Assembly: GCF_047159865.1 (NCBI RefSeq) | Contig: NZ_AP038804.1 | Span: 186,001-250,000 of the forward strand | From: JAIOSF01 sp047159865 | GTDB lineage: Bacteria > Campylobacterota > Campylobacteria > Campylobacterales > Arcobacteraceae | Direction: 5' to 3' | DNA length: 64,000 nucleotides | In this document: positions 62,057-64,000 of the stretch, in pieces | Layout: every line of letters begins with the position of its first letter | Position numbering within the stretch: position 1 is the stretch's first letter | Notes under the pieces: generated by a model | What the model saw: the letters and a program-made list of their open reading frames with translations, nothing else | Database searches by the model: none | Told to the model about the DNA's origin: nothing | Program-made: the position numbers and the translations under genes

Positions 62057-62859
62057 TGTAATTTATATTTTACCAATAAACCAAAAAAAGTAATAAGAGG
62101 AATAATTATAGACAAAGAAAATATTTGTAAAATCTCCATCTCCATACTTAAAACTGATGGGATAAGAGTCATCACTTCTGGTTCTAGTATAAGATGAATA
62201 TTATTAATAATTACAAATAACATACCGCTTGCTAATATACTTGAAACTAAAGCACTTAATAATATAGTTTTAATAATAGGTATAGAGCTATATATTAAAG
62301 ACCCCCCATGTAATTGAATAATACTAATACGATCATTATGTTCAAAAAACCATATTTTAATTTGTTTAGATAATAATAATATGGATAATAATAATACAGC
62401 ACTAAATAAAATAAATATTATATCTTGAACAAGAACTAACAATGAATACAATTTATTATGATTATTTGAAAAAGTTTCTATTTTACTGATATTGGAAATA
62501 GTCATTAACTCTTTTCTAATTTGTTCCAATTTTAAAGAAGTAGGAAATTCTTCTAAATATATTTTATAAAAATAAGGTAATTTTTTTTGCAATAAATCAA
62601 TTGAAGTATCTGATAAATTATCTTTTACCCCTTTAATGATTTTTTCTCTGCTTAATGGTTCAATCTCTTTTACTTTAATCTCTGCAAGTGAATCAATAGA
62701 TGATATAGGAGTATTTGCAATTATTAAAATTGCATAATCATTAGTAATATTTTGTTTATAATTATCAACAACTTTTGTTACTATTAAATAGATAGAAAAC
62801 ATAAATAGCATAACAACTAAAGGAAAAGTAACAGACAAAAAAGACTTAAGAAGCTTCAT
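62053..62859 (-). CDS. ftsX: Cell division permease-like protein FtsX
   Basis: This 268-residue protein has an N-terminal helix (about 7-30), a periplasmic domain to about 140, and three more membrane helices near 148-168, 195-218 and 243-263. The layout is FtsX, which passes FtsE ATP hydrolysis to the EnvC-like protein outside. The start at 62859 lies within the end of ftsE (overlap 14 bases). The M23 gene follows, giving an ftsE-ftsX-envC operon. Confidence 0.88.
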   Translation of the reverse strand: MKLLKSFLSVTFPLVVMLFMFSIYLIVTKVVDNYKQNITNDYAILIIANTPISSIDSLAEIKVKEIEPLSREKIIKGVKDNLSDTSIDLLQKKLPYFYKIYLEEFPTSLKLEQIRKELMTISNISKIETFSNNHNKLYSLLVLVQDIIFILFSAVLLLSILLLSKQIKIWFFEHNDRISIIQLHGGSLIYSSIPIIKTILLSALVSSILASGMLFVIINNIHLILEPEVMTLIPSVLSMEMEILQIFSLSIIIPLITFFGLLVKYKLQ

Positions 62860-63508
62860 ATACAACACCCTCTTCTATATTAAATCTTCTATACTTTATA
62901 CCCATATCCGTTGGTATTCTGTGTGTAACGACAACAATGGTAATACCTAAATGTTCATTTGCATTTTTTAATAATGTCCAAATCATATCAGAAGAATAAT
63001 CATCAAGATTTCCTGTAGGTTCATCTGCTAATATAATACTTGGATTATGCGCTAATGCTCTTGCTACTGCAACTCTTTGCTGTTCACCACCACTTAATTC
63101 AGCTGGATATGCCCCAACTTTATGACTAAGCTTTACATGTTTCAAAAGCTTTTTTACTTGGGCTTTTGATACATCATCTGAATATTTATGAACTTTTAAG
63201 GGGAGCATAATGTTTTCTTCAATAGTATAATCTTGGATTAGTTTATAATCTTGAAAAACTATCCCTAAATCTTTTCTTAATGATAATAACTTAGAATAAT
63301 TCTTTTTTAAAAGGTCATGTTTATTTACAAAAAGATTTCCTTTATAAACTGGAAGTTCACCATATAATGACTTTAGCAGAGTTGATTTTCCACAACCACT
63401 CGAACCACTTATAAAAATAAATTCTTTCTCTTTGATTTTAAAATTTACATTTTCTATAATATTTTTTTTATTATCATAAGACAATGTAAGATTTTTGGCT
63501 AAAATCAT
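62846..63508 (-). CDS. ftsE: Cell division ATP-binding protein FtsE
   Basis: This is a 220-residue ABC ATPase: Walker A ISGSSGCGKSTLLKSL near residue 33, Q-loop VFQDYKL, signature ELSGGEQQRVAVARAL near 138, Walker B IILADEPTGNLDD near 158 and the switch His in VVTHRI near 195. It pairs with FtsX at the septum. The start overlaps the stop of the trmB-like gene (ATGA). Confidence 0.93.
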   Translation of the reverse strand: MILAKNLTLSYDNKKNIIENVNFKIKEKEFIFISGSSGCGKSTLLKSLYGELPVYKGNLFVNKHDLLKKNYSKLLSLRKDLGIVFQDYKLIQDYTIEENIMLPLKVHKYSDDVSKAQVKKLLKHVKLSHKVGAYPAELSGGEQQRVAVARALAHNPSIILADEPTGNLDDYSSDMIWTLLKNANEHLGITIVVVTHRIPTDMGIKYRRFNIEEGVVYEAS

Positions 63509-64000
63509 TTTAAAAGCTCCAAAATATTTTGATGTGCTTCTAAATTTACTCGTGTAGTGATTGGTTCACCTTGAAAGTATCTACTATTTCCATTTTCAAT
63601 ATACAGATATTTTGTAACTGGTCTATTAAAACTTCCAAAAGTAACTTTTACTAACAATGCACTATTTCCATCTTTTGTCTTAACATCATACCAATCTTCA
63701 AAATTAATCAAATATTCTTTTGATACAATTGCTTTTTTAGGTAAATTATTTTTAATTTTTTCTATGTCATAAATATCAGAAAACGAAAAATCAGTTAAAA
63801 ATTCTACTTGTTCAGACTCTTCTATGGCACTTATAGTTATATCCCAAATATCTTTTTCTTGACGCTTCCATCTTGCTTCATACTTACTAGTAACATCTAA
63901 ATCTTTATTTTTAAGTATCTTGTGTGGATACGCTTTAAAGTGTTCCAATAAGGAACTAGAATATTCAAAGTAGTTTGGAGAATCTGTTCGAAGTTCTAAT
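63505..64000 (-). CDS. trmB: tRNA (guanine-N7)-methyltransferase, C-terminal part (runs off the window)
   Basis: The frame is open from the right window edge to the stop at 63505, about 165 residues. The visible start LELRTDSPNYFEYS, near the window edge, is the conserved TrmB motif that follows the methyltransferase core; the rest (SKYEARWKRQEKDIWDI, a C-terminal strand-rich extension) is the long tail seen in Campylobacterota TrmB. The SAM-binding part lies beyond the window. TTG at 63948 is internal, not a start. The trmB-ftsE-ftsX-M23 order matches what I recall for Campylobacter. Confidence 0.8.
   Translation of the reverse strand, partial: LELRTDSPNYFEYSSSLLEHFKAYPHKILKNKDLDVTSKYEARWKRQEKDIWDITISAIEESEQVEFLTDFSFSDIYDIEKIKNNLPKKAIVSKEYLINFEDWYDVKTKDGNSALLVKVTFGSFNRPVTKYLYIENGNSRYFQGEPITTRVNLEAHQNILELLK

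Noticed and set aside
63505..63948. A complete 147-residue gene starting at TTG 63948
   Set aside because: The frame stays open to the window edge and encodes the TrmB motif upstream of that TTG, so it is the end of a longer gene.

Overview
This window is AT-rich (roughly 30% GC by eye) and densely coded on both strands. It looks like a chromosomal segment of a Campylobacterota (Epsilonproteobacteria) member, most likely Arcobacteraceae. That placement is an inference from base composition, from the trmB-ftsE-ftsX-M23 peptidase order (the order I recall for Campylobacter), from a flavocytochrome c sulfide dehydrogenase, from a DUF2249/YgbA-type nitric-oxide gene set and from the family make-up of the housekeeping genes. 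No rRNA, tRNA, CRISPR array or complete insertion sequence was found.

Layout. 1-1.6 kb is a very AT-rich accessory edge: the C-terminal 300 residues of an unrecognised protein, a nested inverted repeat, and an antitoxin gene followed by a ParE-like toxin broken by two frameshifts. 1.6-4.8 kb is a six-gene operon (DUF2249-like protein, heme-copper-like membrane protein, SufT-like Fe-S factor, small membrane protein, FmdE-like protein, YgbA) behind an FNR/NNR-type box placed at exactly class II spacing. 4.8-10.9 kb holds a HugZ-like protein, a CZB-domain chemoreceptor, a tautomerase, a metallophosphoesterase, a 2OG-Fe(II) oxygenase and a TauE/SafE permease. 11.1-12.7 kb is fccA-fccB (sulfide oxidation). 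12.7-17.3 kb is hxlR-ppx, divergent from a quinone/nitro/aldehyde detoxification operon. 17.4-20.2 kb has an isolated Hanks-type kinase and two exporters. 20.3-28.5 kb has slyD, a CBU_0592-like gene, a Cache histidine kinase and response regulator, a DctPQM TRAP transporter and pxpABC (5-oxoprolinase), which together suggest a sensed, imported and hydrolysed pyroglutamate pathway. 28.5-34.9 kb has nnrS behind a Fur-like palindrome, rubredoxin, hemD, DUF4405, yceI/marR, and a Spy/CpxP-like protein with its two-component system.

35.0-36.7 kb is a scrambled junction: an intact ParE/antitoxin pair lies between the histidine-kinase gene and a truncated, internally deleted copy of that kinase, followed by a 48-codon orphan ORF and a signal-peptide stub. 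36.8-52.4 kb is mostly minus-strand: fic, an MFS transporter, pyk, pepA, a dedA gene, trpB, apt, gmhA, gmhB, a pseudopilin, guaA, a MATE exporter, nhaD, nadB and a 34-residue LptM-like lipoprotein. 52.5-64 kb carries an aminotransferase, rpoD, leuD-leuB, a degenerate GGDEF protein, an MBL-fold hydrolase, dnaJ, recR, and the FtsEX/EnvC-like division cluster next to a partial trmB.

The points most worth a second look are the FNR-box NO-type operon, the TRAP-pxp pyroglutamate locus with a terminator-like hairpin inside dctQ, the rearranged TA/kinase-remnant junction, and the predicted operators of the HxlR, MarR and Spy systems.
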